Of a stretch of DNA of 47,914 bases, positions 36,299-44,825 are shown piece by piece. The notes under the pieces were generated by a model. The model had not been told where the DNA came from. It saw only the letters and a program-made list of their open reading frames with translations, and ran no database searches. The translations under genes and the position numbers were made by a program. The stretch's first letter is position 1. The number at the start of each line of letters is the position of its first letter. The stretch spans positions 1-47,914 of the forward strand of contig NZ_JNFC01000029.1 in the NCBI RefSeq assembly GCF_000756385.1, written 5' to 3'. The DNA is from Sphingopyxis sp. LC363 (lineage in GTDB: Bacteria > Pseudomonadota > Alphaproteobacteria > Sphingomonadales > Sphingomonadaceae).

Positions 36299-36758
36299 GG
36301 ATTGTCGTTCGGGCCTTGGAACACGTCTGCGGCTGCTGGTGGCGGCGCTCGACGATGCGGTCGAGCAGGCCTATCGCGACGCGGGCCTGAACTTCCGGCC
36401 GCGCTTCTACCCCTATTTCCGGCTGCTCATGGCACGCGAGTCGGCATCGGTCGGCGAATGCGTCGCCGCGCTCGGCTTCACCCAGCCCGCCGCCACCCAG
36501 ACGCTGCAGACGATGGTTCGCCAAGGCCTGATAGAATCGGTGCCCGGCCGCGACCGGCGCGAACGGCGTTTTTCCCTCACTATCGCGGCGCGCGCGATGA
36601 TCCCCGATCTCGAGGCAACCTGGACCGCGACCGCCGGTGCCGCGCGGGCGCTCGATGCGGCGCTGCCGCAACCGCTGGGCGCGGCCGTCGATGCCGCCCT
36701 CGAACAACTCGAACGCCAGTCGTTTGGCGATCTTATCAGGAAGGAACGTGCCCGATGA
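36297..36758 (+). CDS. MarR family transcriptional regulator
   Basis: A 153-residue winged helix-turn-helix repressor. The recognition region is SVGECVAALGFTQPAATQTL (about 51-70), followed by a wing VPGRDRRERRFSLT. The N- and C-terminal helices would form the dimer. The ATG lies inside a perfect palindrome, which argues for autoregulation and perhaps a leaderless message. The stop overlaps the S41 peptidase start as ATGA, so the pair is coupled. Ligand unknown. Confidence 0.88.
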   Translation: MDCRSGLGTRLRLLVAALDDAVEQAYRDAGLNFRPRFYPYFRLLMARESASVGECVAALGFTQPAATQTLQTMVRQGLIESVPGRDRRERRFSLTIAARAMIPDLEATWTATAGAARALDAALPQPLGAAVDAALEQLERQSFGDLIRKERAR

Positions 36759-37738
36759 CACGTGCCCTGCTTTTGCTGGCGCTCGCGTGCCTCGCACTGC
36801 CCGCCGCTGCGCAGTCGATCAGCGCCGCCGACCGGGGACAGATGATTGATGAAATCGCTCGCTTGCTCGCGACGCGCTATGTCGACGCCGACAAGGGGCA
36901 GCGGATAGCCGCCGAATTGCACCGGGCGAAGGGGCAATGGAGGGATATGGGCGACGGCCCGGCCTTCGCCAAAGCACTGACCGGCTGGCTGCGGCAGGCT
37001 TCGGGCGACGGGCATTTCGCGGTCGATTACAGCGCCAGTCCGATCCCCGCCGACGGCGGCGACAAGACCTTTCTCGACGCGGAGATCGAGCGTTATTATG
37101 GCGCGCACGTCAATCATGGCGTGCAGAAAATCGAACGTCTCGACGGCAATATCATGCTGATCGACCTTCGCGTCTTCCCGCCCCCGGCGCTTGGCGGCGA
37201 CGTCATTGCCGCGATGATGACCGTCGCGGCGCAGGGCGATGCGCTGATCATCGACCTGCGCAAAAATGGCGGCGGCATGGAAACGGTCGACACAATCGTC
37301 AGCCAGCTCGTTCCCGCAGGGTCGCCGCTTAGCGGCAGCTTCGACCGTCCGAGCGGCAAGACGACGCCCCATGTCTCGCCTGCGCCGCCCGAAGGGCGCC
37401 GGTTCGGCGAGACGAAGCCGGTCTATATCCTGACCGGGAAGCGCACCTTCTCGGCGGCCGAAGCGCTCGCTTACGACCTTCAGGCCCTGAAACGCGCGAC
37501 GATCGTCGGCGAAGTCACGGGAGGCGGCGCCAACCCGTTCGAATATCGCCGCGTGCACCCGCATTTCGCCCTGAGCCTGCCCGAGAAACGGTCGGTCAAT
37601 CCGATCACCGGAACCAACTGGCAGGATGTCGGGGTCAAGCCCGACGTCGCGGTCCCCGCCGACCGGGCGCTCGAAACCGCGCTATCGCTTGCGAAGGAAG
37701 CGCTCGCCAAAGCGCCCGGCGGTAGTCAGGACAAATAG
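36755..37738 (+). CDS. S41 family peptidase, exported
   Basis: A 327-residue C-terminal-processing-type serine protease with a signal peptide (1-20, ending LPAAAQ). The protease core has ALIIDLRKNGGG, and the nucleophile serine is in KRTFSAAEALAYDL. There is no PDZ domain between the N-terminal helical region and the core, unlike CtpA. Its start overlaps the MarR stop, with GGAAGGA upstream. Its last 13 bases overlap the convergent HAD gene. Coupling to a MarR regulator suggests inducible expression. Confidence 0.9.
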   Translation: MTRALLLLALACLALPAAAQSISAADRGQMIDEIARLLATRYVDADKGQRIAAELHRAKGQWRDMGDGPAFAKALTGWLRQASGDGHFAVDYSASPIPADGGDKTFLDAEIERYYGAHVNHGVQKIERLDGNIMLIDLRVFPPPALGGDVIAAMMTVAAQGDALIIDLRKNGGGMETVDTIVSQLVPAGSPLSGSFDRPSGKTTPHVSPAPPEGRRFGETKPVYILTGKRTFSAAEALAYDLQALKRATIVGEVTGGGANPFEYRRVHPHFALSLPEKRSVNPITGTNWQDVGVKPDVAVPADRALETALSLAKEALAKAPGGSQDK

Positions 37739-38334
37739 CCCCGCGCGACGAGGTCGCGCTCCAATTCCATCGCGCCGCGAAAATGATGCCCTGCGATCCC
37801 GGCCGATTCGGCGCCTGCGACATTGGCCGCATTGTCGTCGATGAAGATCGCGCCCGCCGGATCGATGCCGAATCGTTCGATTGCGAGGGCATAGATCGCG
37901 GGGTCGGGCTTCATCAGCTTTTCGGTGCCCGAGACGATGACGTCGCGGAAGCGGTCGAACACCGGCTGGGTCGGGCGGAAGCCTTCCCAGAATTCATGCC
38001 CGAAATTGGTGATCGCGAACAGCGGCACGTTTGCGTCGTCGAGCCGCTCGACCAGTTCGAGGCTGCCGGGCATCGGCCCCGGGATCGTCTCGTTGAAACG
38101 TGTCGCATAGGCGTCGATCAGCAAGGCGTGATCGGGAAACTCGGCCTTCCGCTCGGGGACCATCTCGGCGAGCGGGCGGCCGGCGTCGTGCTGGAAATGC
38201 CACTCGGGCGTGACGACATTGGTGACGAACCATTCCAGCTCGTCCTTGTCGGCGATCAGCCTGGCGAACAGAAAGCGCAGGTCCCAGTCGAAGAGGACGC
38301 GGCCGACGTCGAAGATAACGCTCTGGCGAATCAT
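37726..38334 (-). CDS. HAD family hydrolase
   Basis: A 202-residue haloacid dehalogenase superfamily phosphatase, IA branch. Motif I reads VIFDVGRVLFDWD, with Gly in place of the second Asp, a feature shared with YihX-like members. Motif II is FAITNFG, and motif IV IFIDDNAANV. The ATG at 38334 has GGAG at proper spacing; an upstream GTG is less likely. Substrate unknown, sugar phosphates being common. Confidence 0.88.
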   Translation of the reverse strand: MIRQSVIFDVGRVLFDWDLRFLFARLIADKDELEWFVTNVVTPEWHFQHDAGRPLAEMVPERKAEFPDHALLIDAYATRFNETIPGPMPGSLELVERLDDANVPLFAITNFGHEFWEGFRPTQPVFDRFRDVIVSGTEKLMKPDPAIYALAIERFGIDPAGAIFIDDNAANVAGAESAGIAGHHFRGAMELERDLVARGYLS

Positions 38335-38428
38335 GGGCACTCCAGACACGCGAAAGCGCCGCCGGAAGCATCCGACGGCGTCACGCTAACTCGCAAATGC
38401 GCGCGGGACATCTGTCCCGACAGGACTT

Positions 38429-38554
38429 TTAGCCCTGGCGCGCCTTGAAGCGGCGGTTGGTCTTGTTGATCACATAGGTCCGGCCACGGCGGCGGATCAC
38501 GCGGTTGTCCCGGTGGCGGTCCTTCAGCGACTTCAGGCTGTTGCGAATCTTCAT
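38429..38554 (-). CDS. rpmJ: 50S ribosomal protein L36, cysteine-free form
   Basis: A 41-residue ribosomal protein ([20 protein letters not shown] then [20 protein letters not shown]). It has none of the four zinc ligands of the classical CxxC-type L36 and so belongs to the zinc-independent form usual in alphaproteobacteria. It is a single gene, followed by a perfect palindrome CGGGACA/TGTCCCG (38404-38419). Confidence 0.96.
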   Translation of the reverse strand: MKIRNSLKSLKDRHRDNRVIRRRGRTYVINKTNRRFKARQG

Positions 38555-38645
38555 CGTTCTGTTCCGTAAAATTTCGAGCGTTGTACGCGAAGCGGCGCAC
38601 CTATGGGGAAGCAACCGAAAAGTCAACCGCTCCGCGCCCATATTT

Positions 38646-38718
38646 CGTCATGCCGGACTTGATCCGGCATCCATCGCCGCGGCGATGTCATGGACTCCGG
38701 ATCAAGTCCGGGGTGACG
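38646..38718. repeat. Dispersed palindromic repeat, copy 1
   Basis: About 73 bases starting CGTCATGCCGGACTTGATCC and ending GGATCAAGTCCGGGGTGACG; the ends are near-perfect inverted repeats. A second copy is at 44744-44814. It lies between rpmJ and the rpoN stop. Confidence 0.9.
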
Positions 38719-38725
38719 AGGGATA

Positions 38726-40180
38726 TTATCCCGCCAAAGCCTTCTGCCGCCGTCTTTGCACCGACGAGCCATAGCCCATCGCCTCGCGATATTTGACGAC
38801 GGTGCGCCGCGCGATGTCGTGCCCCTCGGCCGACAGTTTCTGGGCGATCGTCTCGTCGGAGAGGATCGCCCTGGCATCCTCGCCTTCGATCATCGCCTTG
38901 ATCCGGCTCTTCACCGCTTCGGCCGACACCGCGCCGTCGCCCCCGGTCGCGGCAATTCCGCTCGAGAAGAAATATTTGAGCTCGAACAGCCCGCGCGCGC
39001 AGCTCAGATATTTGTTGCTGGTGACGCGGCTGACGGTCGATTCGTGCATGCCGATGGCCTCGGCGACCTGCCGCAGCGTCAGCGGGCGCATATGCGCGAC
39101 GCCGTTCAGGAAGAAGCCCTCCTGCTGTTTCACGATCTCGCTCGCGACCTTGACGATCGTGCGCTGGCGCTGGTCGAGCGCGCGCACAAGCCAGTTGGCG
39201 CCCGCGAGCTGCTCGGACAGCCACGCCTTGCTCTTCGCCGCGGCGCCCTCAGCCAGTTCGGTGTAATAGCGGCGGTTGACGAGCAGGCGGGGCAGGGTGC
39301 CGTTGTTGATCTCGACCGCCCAGCCCTTCGCGGTCTGGCGGATATAAAGGTCGGGGACGACCGCGGGCGCACCTTCGCCGCCGAAGCGGAGCCCGGGGCG
39401 GGGATCATAGCCGCGCAGCTCGCGGATCATGTCGGCAAGATCCTCGTCGTCGACGCCGCAGATGCGCTTCAATTGCGGGAAAGCGCCCTTTGCGACGAGA
39501 TCGAGATGCGCGATCATCGTCGCCATCGCGGGATCGTACCGGTCGGCCTCACGCGCCTGGATCGCGATACATTCGGCAAGGTCGCGCGCGCCGACGCCCG
39601 AAGGGTCGAAGCACTGGATGCCCGCCAGCACCGCCTCGACCAGCGCCAGCGGCATGCCGAGCTGCGCGGCAAGCTCGGCAAGGTCGGCGCGCAGATATCC
39701 CGCCTCGTCGATCAGCGCGACAAGCTGCCCCGCGACGATCGCCTCGATTCCGCCGAACCGCTCGCCGACCTGCGCGAGCAGATGATCGTGGAGCGTCCCC
39801 TCATGCTCGGCGAAGCTGTCGAAATCGATATCCTCGCCGCCACCCGACAGGCCGACATTGTCGCTCGCGCTGTCGTGATGGAAGCTTTCGGCCAGGTCGA
39901 CGTCGAGGTCGTTCGCGCTTCCGTCATCGGCCGACAGCGCCCGATCGGCCTCGATCGACGCGGCTTCGGCGACGGGCGCTTCGCCGGCGGGCTCGTCGCC
40001 GCCGGCGCCCTCGCTGTCGGCCGACGCCGTATCGAGCAGCGGATTGCCCTCGAGCGCCTCGGCCAGATAGGCTTCGAGTTCGAGGTTCGACAGCGCCAGC
40101 AGCTTGATCGCCTGCTGCAGCTGCGGCGTCATCACCAGCGATTGCGACTGGCGGAGATCGAGACGCGGACCGAGCGCCAT
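38726..40180 (-). CDS. rpoN: RNA polymerase sigma-54 factor
   Basis: Alternative sigma factor that needs AAA+ activators. The 484-residue product has region I rich in Gln and Leu (QSLVMTPQLQQAIKLLALSN), an acidic region II (about 55-130), the core-binding domain and a helix-turn-helix LTLRQVAEAIGMHESTVSRV. The RpoN box ARRTVVKYRE is at 457-466. It lies 14 bases after lptB, the common alphaproteobacterial pairing. No activator gene is in the window. Confidence 0.97.
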   Translation of the reverse strand: MALGPRLDLRQSQSLVMTPQLQQAIKLLALSNLELEAYLAEALEGNPLLDTASADSEGAGGDEPAGEAPVAEAASIEADRALSADDGSANDLDVDLAESFHHDSASDNVGLSGGGEDIDFDSFAEHEGTLHDHLLAQVGERFGGIEAIVAGQLVALIDEAGYLRADLAELAAQLGMPLALVEAVLAGIQCFDPSGVGARDLAECIAIQAREADRYDPAMATMIAHLDLVAKGAFPQLKRICGVDDEDLADMIRELRGYDPRPGLRFGGEGAPAVVPDLYIRQTAKGWAVEINNGTLPRLLVNRRYYTELAEGAAAKSKAWLSEQLAGANWLVRALDQRQRTIVKVASEIVKQQEGFFLNGVAHMRPLTLRQVAEAIGMHESTVSRVTSNKYLSCARGLFELKYFFSSGIAATGGDGAVSAEAVKSRIKAMIEGEDARAILSDETIAQKLSAEGHDIARRTVVKYREAMGYGSSVQRRRQKALAG

Positions 40181-40194
40181 CGGCAGCTAGTCGA

Positions 40195-41010
40195 TCACAA
40201 GGAAAAACCCTCGCCGAGGTAGAGGCGACGCACCTCGGGGTCGGCGACGAGTTCGGCCGGAGAGCCGGCAAGCAGCACCTTGCCGTCGTAGATGATGCAG
40301 GCGCGGTCGACGAGGTCGAGCGTCTCGCGCACATTGTGGTCGGTGATCAGCACGCCGATGCCGCGCGTCTTCAAATCGGCGACGAGGTCGCGAATGTCGC
40401 TGATCGACAGCGGATCGATGCCCGCGAAAGGCTCGTCGAGCAGGATGATCGACGGGTTCGCGGCGAGTGCGCGCGCGATTTCGGCGCGGCGGCGTTCGCC
40501 GCCCGACAGCGCCATCGCGGCGGCATCGCGCAGCCGCGTGAGGCCGAATTCGTCGAGCAGTTCCTCAAGTCGCCGTTCGCGCGCAATCTTGTCGGGCTCG
40601 GCGAGTTCGAGCACCGCCTCGATATTTTGCGCGACCGTCATGCCGCGAAAAATCGAGGTTTCCTGCGGCAGATAACCGAGGCCGAGGATCGAGCGGCGGT
40701 ACATCGGCAGCGCGGTGATGTCGGCGCCGTCGAGCATGATGCGCCCGGCGTCGGGCTTCACCAGCCCCATGATCGAATAGAAGCAGGTCGTCTTGCCCGC
40801 ACCGTTTGGGCCGAGCAAACCGACGACCTCGCCCTTGCCGACCGACAGCGAGACGTCCGACAGCACGACGCGCTTGTCATAGCTTTTCGCGATCGAGATG
40901 ACCGCAAGACCGTTGCCCGCCGCCGCATCCTCGCGGACGTGCGCGCGATGCTCGGTGACGCCATGATCGCCCTCGGAAAGCGTTGCCACGGTGGATTCGT
41001 CGTCGGTCAT
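40195..41010 (-). CDS. lptB: LPS export ABC transporter ATPase LptB
   Basis: Cytoplasmic ATPase that powers LptFG extraction of LPS from the inner membrane. The 271-residue product has Walker A GPNGAGKTT, the signature LSGGERRR and Walker B IILLDEPFAG, and the switch His in LITDHNVRET. The N-terminal 30 residues extend beyond E. coli LptB. lptA and lptC, usually upstream, are not present here. It is co-transcribed with rpoN. Confidence 0.95.
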   Translation of the reverse strand: MTDDESTVATLSEGDHGVTEHRAHVREDAAAGNGLAVISIAKSYDKRVVLSDVSLSVGKGEVVGLLGPNGAGKTTCFYSIMGLVKPDAGRIMLDGADITALPMYRRSILGLGYLPQETSIFRGMTVAQNIEAVLELAEPDKIARERRLEELLDEFGLTRLRDAAAMALSGGERRRAEIARALAANPSIILLDEPFAGIDPLSISDIRDLVADLKTRGIGVLITDHNVRETLDLVDRACIIYDGKVLLAGSPAELVADPEVRRLYLGEGFSL

Positions 41011-41122
41011 ATGTCGGTCGGTTCCGTTTCTAGCTCCCGTGTGGCGTTACCCCAGCGACGCGGCCAAGGTCAATCTGGCAAGATTTTTGCAAGACAACCA
41101 AGGGCGGCATCGTCGGCGGCGC

Positions 41123-42505
41123 TCAATGCGCCGCCTGCGGCCCCCGCACGATCCCCGACAAGGCGAGCTGCTCGTCGATCGCGGCGAGCAGGCGCGCGAG
41201 CGCCGCCTCGTCCTTCGCCTCGGCGCGCGCGACGAGAACGTCCTGCGTGTTCGAGGCGCGGAGCAGCCACCAGCCATCGTCGGTGAGCACGCGCGCGCCG
41301 TCGGTGCGGTCGACCTTCGCCCCCGATTCGGCGAGCCGGTCCAGAACTTCGTCCACAATGGCGAACTTGCGGCTCTCGTCGACCTGGAAGCGCATTTCGG
41401 GGGTGTTGACCATCGGCGCCATATTGCCGCGCAATTCGGTGACGCTCTCACCCAGCTTCGCCGCCGCCTCGATCAGCCGCACCGCGGCATAGGGCGCGTC
41501 GTCATAGCCGTAATAGCGGTCGGCAAAGAAGATATGCCCGCTCATCTCGCCCGCCAGCGGGCTCGCGGTTTCCTTCATCTTCGCCTTGATCAGGCTGTGG
41601 CCGGTCTTCCACATCAGGGGTTTGCCGCCAAGTTCGGCGACGCGGTCGAACAGCGCCTGGCTCGCCTTCACATCGGCGATCACCGTCGCGCCGGGCATGT
41701 CCTTCAGCACCGCGGCGGCATAGATTTGCAGCAGCTGGTCGCCCCAGATCACCCGGCCCTCGCCGTCGATCGCGCCGATGCGGTCGCCGTCTCCATCGAA
41801 AGCGACGCCGAAATCGAGGCTCTTCTCGGCGACGAGTTTCCTCAGATCGGCGAGATTCTTTTCCTCGGTCGGATCGGGATGGTGGTTCGGGAAATGGCCG
41901 TCGATGTCGGTAAACAGCAAATGATGTTCGCCGGGAAGGCGCGCGGTGAGCTTCTCGATCACGGTGCCCGCGGCGCCGTTGCCGGCGTCCCAACCGATGC
42001 GGAAGGCGCCGCCGGCGAAACCCTCGACGAGCCGGTCGACATAGGCGTCGACGATGTCGATGCTCTCAGACGTGCCTTCTCCCGCATCCCAGTCGCCCGC
42101 GGCGGCCATTTCGCCGATGGCCAAAATGTCGGCGCCAAAGAAGGGACGCCCCTGAAACACCATCTTGAAACCATTATAGTCGGGGGGGTTGTGGCTGCCG
42201 GTTATCTGTATGCCGCCGTCCACATCTTCGGTTGAAGCGGCATAATAGAGCATTGGCGTCGGCCCGAGCCCGACGTTGAGCGCATCGACGCCCGCGGCAT
42301 TGATCCCGGCGATCAGCGCGTCGGCGAGCATCGGGGACGACAGGCGCCCGTCATAGCCGACCGCGACGCTTTTGCCTCCCGCGCGGCGGATCAGCGTCGC
42401 GAAGCTGCGCCCGATCGCATAGGCGTCCTTGTCCGAAAGCGTGTCGCCGACCACCCCGCGGATATCATATTCGCGGAGCATCGTCGGATGGAAATTGTGC
42501 GTCAT
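41123..42505 (-). CDS. Phosphomannomutase/phosphoglucomutase
   Basis: A 460-residue alpha-D-phosphohexomutase that interconverts hexose 6- and 1-phosphates for polysaccharide and LPS sugars. The phosphoserine loop is [14 protein letters not shown], the metal loop [10 protein letters not shown], the sugar loop GEMSGHIFF, and the C-terminal phosphate loop [10 protein letters not shown]. It closely follows the AlgC/ManB type. The ATG at 42505 has AAGAGG seven bases upstream. It lies 26 bases after mipZ. Confidence 0.93.
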   Translation of the reverse strand: MTHNFHPTMLREYDIRGVVGDTLSDKDAYAIGRSFATLIRRAGGKSVAVGYDGRLSSPMLADALIAGINAAGVDALNVGLGPTPMLYYAASTEDVDGGIQITGSHNPPDYNGFKMVFQGRPFFGADILAIGEMAAAGDWDAGEGTSESIDIVDAYVDRLVEGFAGGAFRIGWDAGNGAAGTVIEKLTARLPGEHHLLFTDIDGHFPNHHPDPTEEKNLADLRKLVAEKSLDFGVAFDGDGDRIGAIDGEGRVIWGDQLLQIYAAAVLKDMPGATVIADVKASQALFDRVAELGGKPLMWKTGHSLIKAKMKETASPLAGEMSGHIFFADRYYGYDDAPYAAVRLIEAAAKLGESVTELRGNMAPMVNTPEMRFQVDESRKFAIVDEVLDRLAESGAKVDRTDGARVLTDDGWWLLRASNTQDVLVARAEAKDEAALARLLAAIDEQLALSGIVRGPQAAH

Positions 42506-42531
42506 GTTTGAACCTCTTGGGGAGAGAAGGG

Positions 42532-43341
42532 TCAGGCTGCGGCGAACAAATCCCCGTCCGGATGCAATCTTTCGCGCGCCGGGAGGTTGAGTCCGCCCAT
42601 CGCCTCGCGGAGTTCCTGCCGCGCGACGACGTGGCCGATTCCCATGCCGCCGAGATGCGCCTTGTCGAGCAGGGTGAGGCCAGCCGGGAAAAGCTCGCGA
42701 TAGATGACGCGCTCGCCGAGCCCGGGGATGACGCGGAAGCCGACGCGGCGTGACAGCTGGGTCAGCGCCTCGCCGACGCGGCGCATATTGTGCGCGTCGA
42801 CATGCTGGAGGCGGTTGCGCAGGATGATCCAGTCGATCGTCCGCCCGTCGCTCTTGGCGCGCGCCTTGCGTGTGTCCCAGATGAGTTCGGAATAGAAGCT
42901 CGGCCGGGTAACCTGGAAGGTCTCGGGATCGACCTGTCCGATCAGGTCGAAATCGATGAAGCTGTCGTTGATCGGGGTGACGAGCGTGTCGGCGCTCGTC
43001 GCAAGATGGCGCGCGAAGACGTCGTCGCGGCCCGGCGTGTCGGCGATCAGATAATCGACATCGACGCTCAGCCGCGCGACCTGCGCGTCGAGTTCCTCGA
43101 TCGTCGATCCGGTGAACACCTCGAAGCGCGGGGTCGGCAGCGCGATCTCGCGGCGCTTCGCCGTATTCTCGCGATTTTCGAGATAGCGGTGGAAGGTGCG
43201 CTGACGCGGGTCGAGGTCGATGCCCGCGACGCGCCACCCCTGGCTCGCCAATGCGACCGCGAAATGCACGGCGCAGGTCGATTTGCCCGTCCCGCCCTTT
43301 TCATTGGCAAAGATGATGCGGTGCGGTGCGGGGGTCGTCAT
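42532..43341 (-). CDS. mipZ: Division-site ATPase MipZ
   Basis: A ParA/MinD-type ATPase that forms gradients from the poles and keeps FtsZ at mid-cell in alphaproteobacteria lacking MinCDE. The 269-residue product has the deviant Walker [11 protein letters not shown] (13-22), DLDPRQ and [10 protein letters not shown]. The C-terminal [19 protein letters not shown] is typical of MipZ and absent from ParA. Its expected partner ParB is not in the window. Confidence 0.93.
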   Translation of the reverse strand: MTTPAPHRIIFANEKGGTGKSTCAVHFAVALASQGWRVAGIDLDPRQRTFHRYLENRENTAKRREIALPTPRFEVFTGSTIEELDAQVARLSVDVDYLIADTPGRDDVFARHLATSADTLVTPINDSFIDFDLIGQVDPETFQVTRPSFYSELIWDTRKARAKSDGRTIDWIILRNRLQHVDAHNMRRVGEALTQLSRRVGFRVIPGLGERVIYRELFPAGLTLLDKAHLGGMGIGHVVARQELREAMGGLNLPARERLHPDGDLFAAA

Positions 43342-43427
43342 GAGCGTTGCGATTTTCCTGTTGGCACGGCATGGGCGGCCGTCGCGCGAAGTGATATAGT
43401 CGCGCCAATATCGGAGGGCGACGAACC

Positions 43428-44267
43428 GTGCAAATCATCCGTGACATCGCGATGCTGCACCGTGCCGTTACGGCACTGAAACAGGGGGGGAAGAGCGTCG
43501 CGCTGGTCCCCACCATGGGTTCGCTGCACGACGGCCATCTCTCGCTCGTCCGCATGGCGAAGCGCGTCGCCGACCACGCCGTCGTGTCGATCTTCGTCAA
43601 TCCCACGCAATTCGGCCCGAACGAGGATTTCGAGGCCTATCCGCGGGACGAAGCGCGCGACGCCGCGCTGCTGGTCGAGGAGGGGGCGAGCCTGCTCTGG
43701 GCGCCCGATGTCGCGACCATGTATCCCGGCGGACACAACACGCATATCGAGGTCGCCGAGCTTGGCGCCGATTATTGCGGCGCCGCGCGTCCGGGCCATT
43801 TCGACGGCGTCGCGACCGTCGTCGCGAAACTGTTCAACCAGGTGCGCCCCGACGTCGCGATCTTCGGCGAAAAGGACTGGCAACAGCTCGCGATCATCCG
43901 CCGCATGGCGCGCGACCTCGATTTCGCGATCGACATTTTGGGTGCGCCGATCGCGCGCGACAGCGACGGCCTCGCGATGTCGTCGCGCAACGCCTATCTC
44001 TCGGACGCGCAGCGCGCGGCGGCGCCCGCCTTTCCCGCCGCGTTGAACGCCGCGGCGCAGGCGATCGCAGGCGGCGCCGACGTCACCGAAACGCTCGTCA
44101 GGGCCGAGGCGGCGATCGTCGCGGGCGGATTCGACAGCGTCGACTATGTCGCGCTGGCCGATGCCGACAGCCTCGAACGGCTTCGCGCCTTCCGCGCGCC
44201 GGCGCGCCTGCTCGCTGCCGCCCGGATCGGAAAAACGCGGCTGATCGACAATCTGGCGGTGGGCTGA
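43428..44267 (+). CDS. panC: Pantothenate synthetase
   Basis: Condenses pantoate and beta-alanine using ATP, the last step to vitamin B5. The 279-residue product has the HIGH-like SLHDGHLSLV, VPTMGSLH, FVNPTQFGPNED, FGEKDWQQL and the KMSKS-like AMSSRNAYLS. The start is GTG at 43428, with GGAGG ten bases upstream. It is divergent from mipZ. panB and panD are not nearby. Confidence 0.96.
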   Translation: MQIIRDIAMLHRAVTALKQGGKSVALVPTMGSLHDGHLSLVRMAKRVADHAVVSIFVNPTQFGPNEDFEAYPRDEARDAALLVEEGASLLWAPDVATMYPGGHNTHIEVAELGADYCGAARPGHFDGVATVVAKLFNQVRPDVAIFGEKDWQQLAIIRRMARDLDFAIDILGAPIARDSDGLAMSSRNAYLSDAQRAAAPAFPAALNAAAQAIAGGADVTETLVRAEAAIVAGGFDSVDYVALADADSLERLRAFRAPARLLAAARIGKTRLIDNLAVG

Positions 44268-44331
44268 TCGGCTCGGAAGTCCGGGAATTTCCGGGGAGTT
44301 TGTACAATATCTACAAAAAACGACATCGTCG

Positions 44332-44346
44332 TTAACGCTTTGTTGA
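44332..44346 (+). promoter_or_regulatory. CtrA-like site TTAA-N7-TTGA
   Basis: TTAA (44332-44335) and TTGA (44343-44346) with a seven-base spacer match the CtrA full-site TTAA-N7-TTAA with one mismatch. It lies 60 bases before the SEL1 gene, and TTGACC within it may be a -35 box. Confidence 0.4.
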
Positions 44347-44406
44347 CCATAAACCGCAAATTTGGCCCCGAGGTCTCCATGTGGGGTGGAGGCAAAGGGG
44401 GTTATC

Positions 44407-44721
44407 ATGGCGAACAGTCTGAAGTCTGCCCAATATCTGATCGAGAGCCGCTTGCTCGACGCAGCGCGCGGCGATGCGGGCGCCTATTTCGATCTCGGTA
44501 TCGCGTTTTCGACCGGCTCGGGCGGGGTCGATGTCGACCTGATCCAAGCGCATAAATGGTTCAATCTCGCCGCGCTCGGCGGCAATGTCGAAGGCCAGCA
44601 TTGCCGCGCCGACGTGTCGAGCGAAATGTCGCGCGACGAAATCGCCGAAGCACAGCGCCAGGCGCGCGCCTGGCTCGACGAGACGGCGCGCCGTCCCGCC
44701 GCCCGCCGCTTCGCGGCCTGA
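44407..44721 (+). CDS. SEL1-like repeat protein, small
   Basis: A 104-residue protein with one SEL1-type unit, GAYFDLGIAFSTGSGGVDVD followed by LIQAHKWFNLAALGGN (about 25-60). SEL1 units bind protein partners. The C-terminal part is helical and charged. There is no signal peptide. The ATG follows GGAGG at 12 bases. A CtrA-like site lies upstream, suggesting cell-cycle control, which is inference. Confidence 0.8.
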   Translation: MANSLKSAQYLIESRLLDAARGDAGAYFDLGIAFSTGSGGVDVDLIQAHKWFNLAALGGNVEGQHCRADVSSEMSRDEIAEAQRQARAWLDETARRPAARRFAA

Positions 44722-44743
44722 TCCTTCCAAAATCCTCTTTTTT

Positions 44744-44814
44744 CGTCATGCCGGACTTGATCCGGCATCCATCCAGCGGATGATGCTGGACCCCGGATCA
44801 AGTCCGGGGTGACG
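44744..44814. repeat. Dispersed palindromic repeat, copy 2
   Basis: About 71 bases with the same ends as the copy at 38646-38718 (CGTCATGCCGGACTTGATCC and GGATCAAGTCCGGGGTGACG); the middle differs. It lies between the convergent SEL1 and GNAT genes. Confidence 0.9.
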
Positions 44815-44825
44815 AAGGGGACGTT

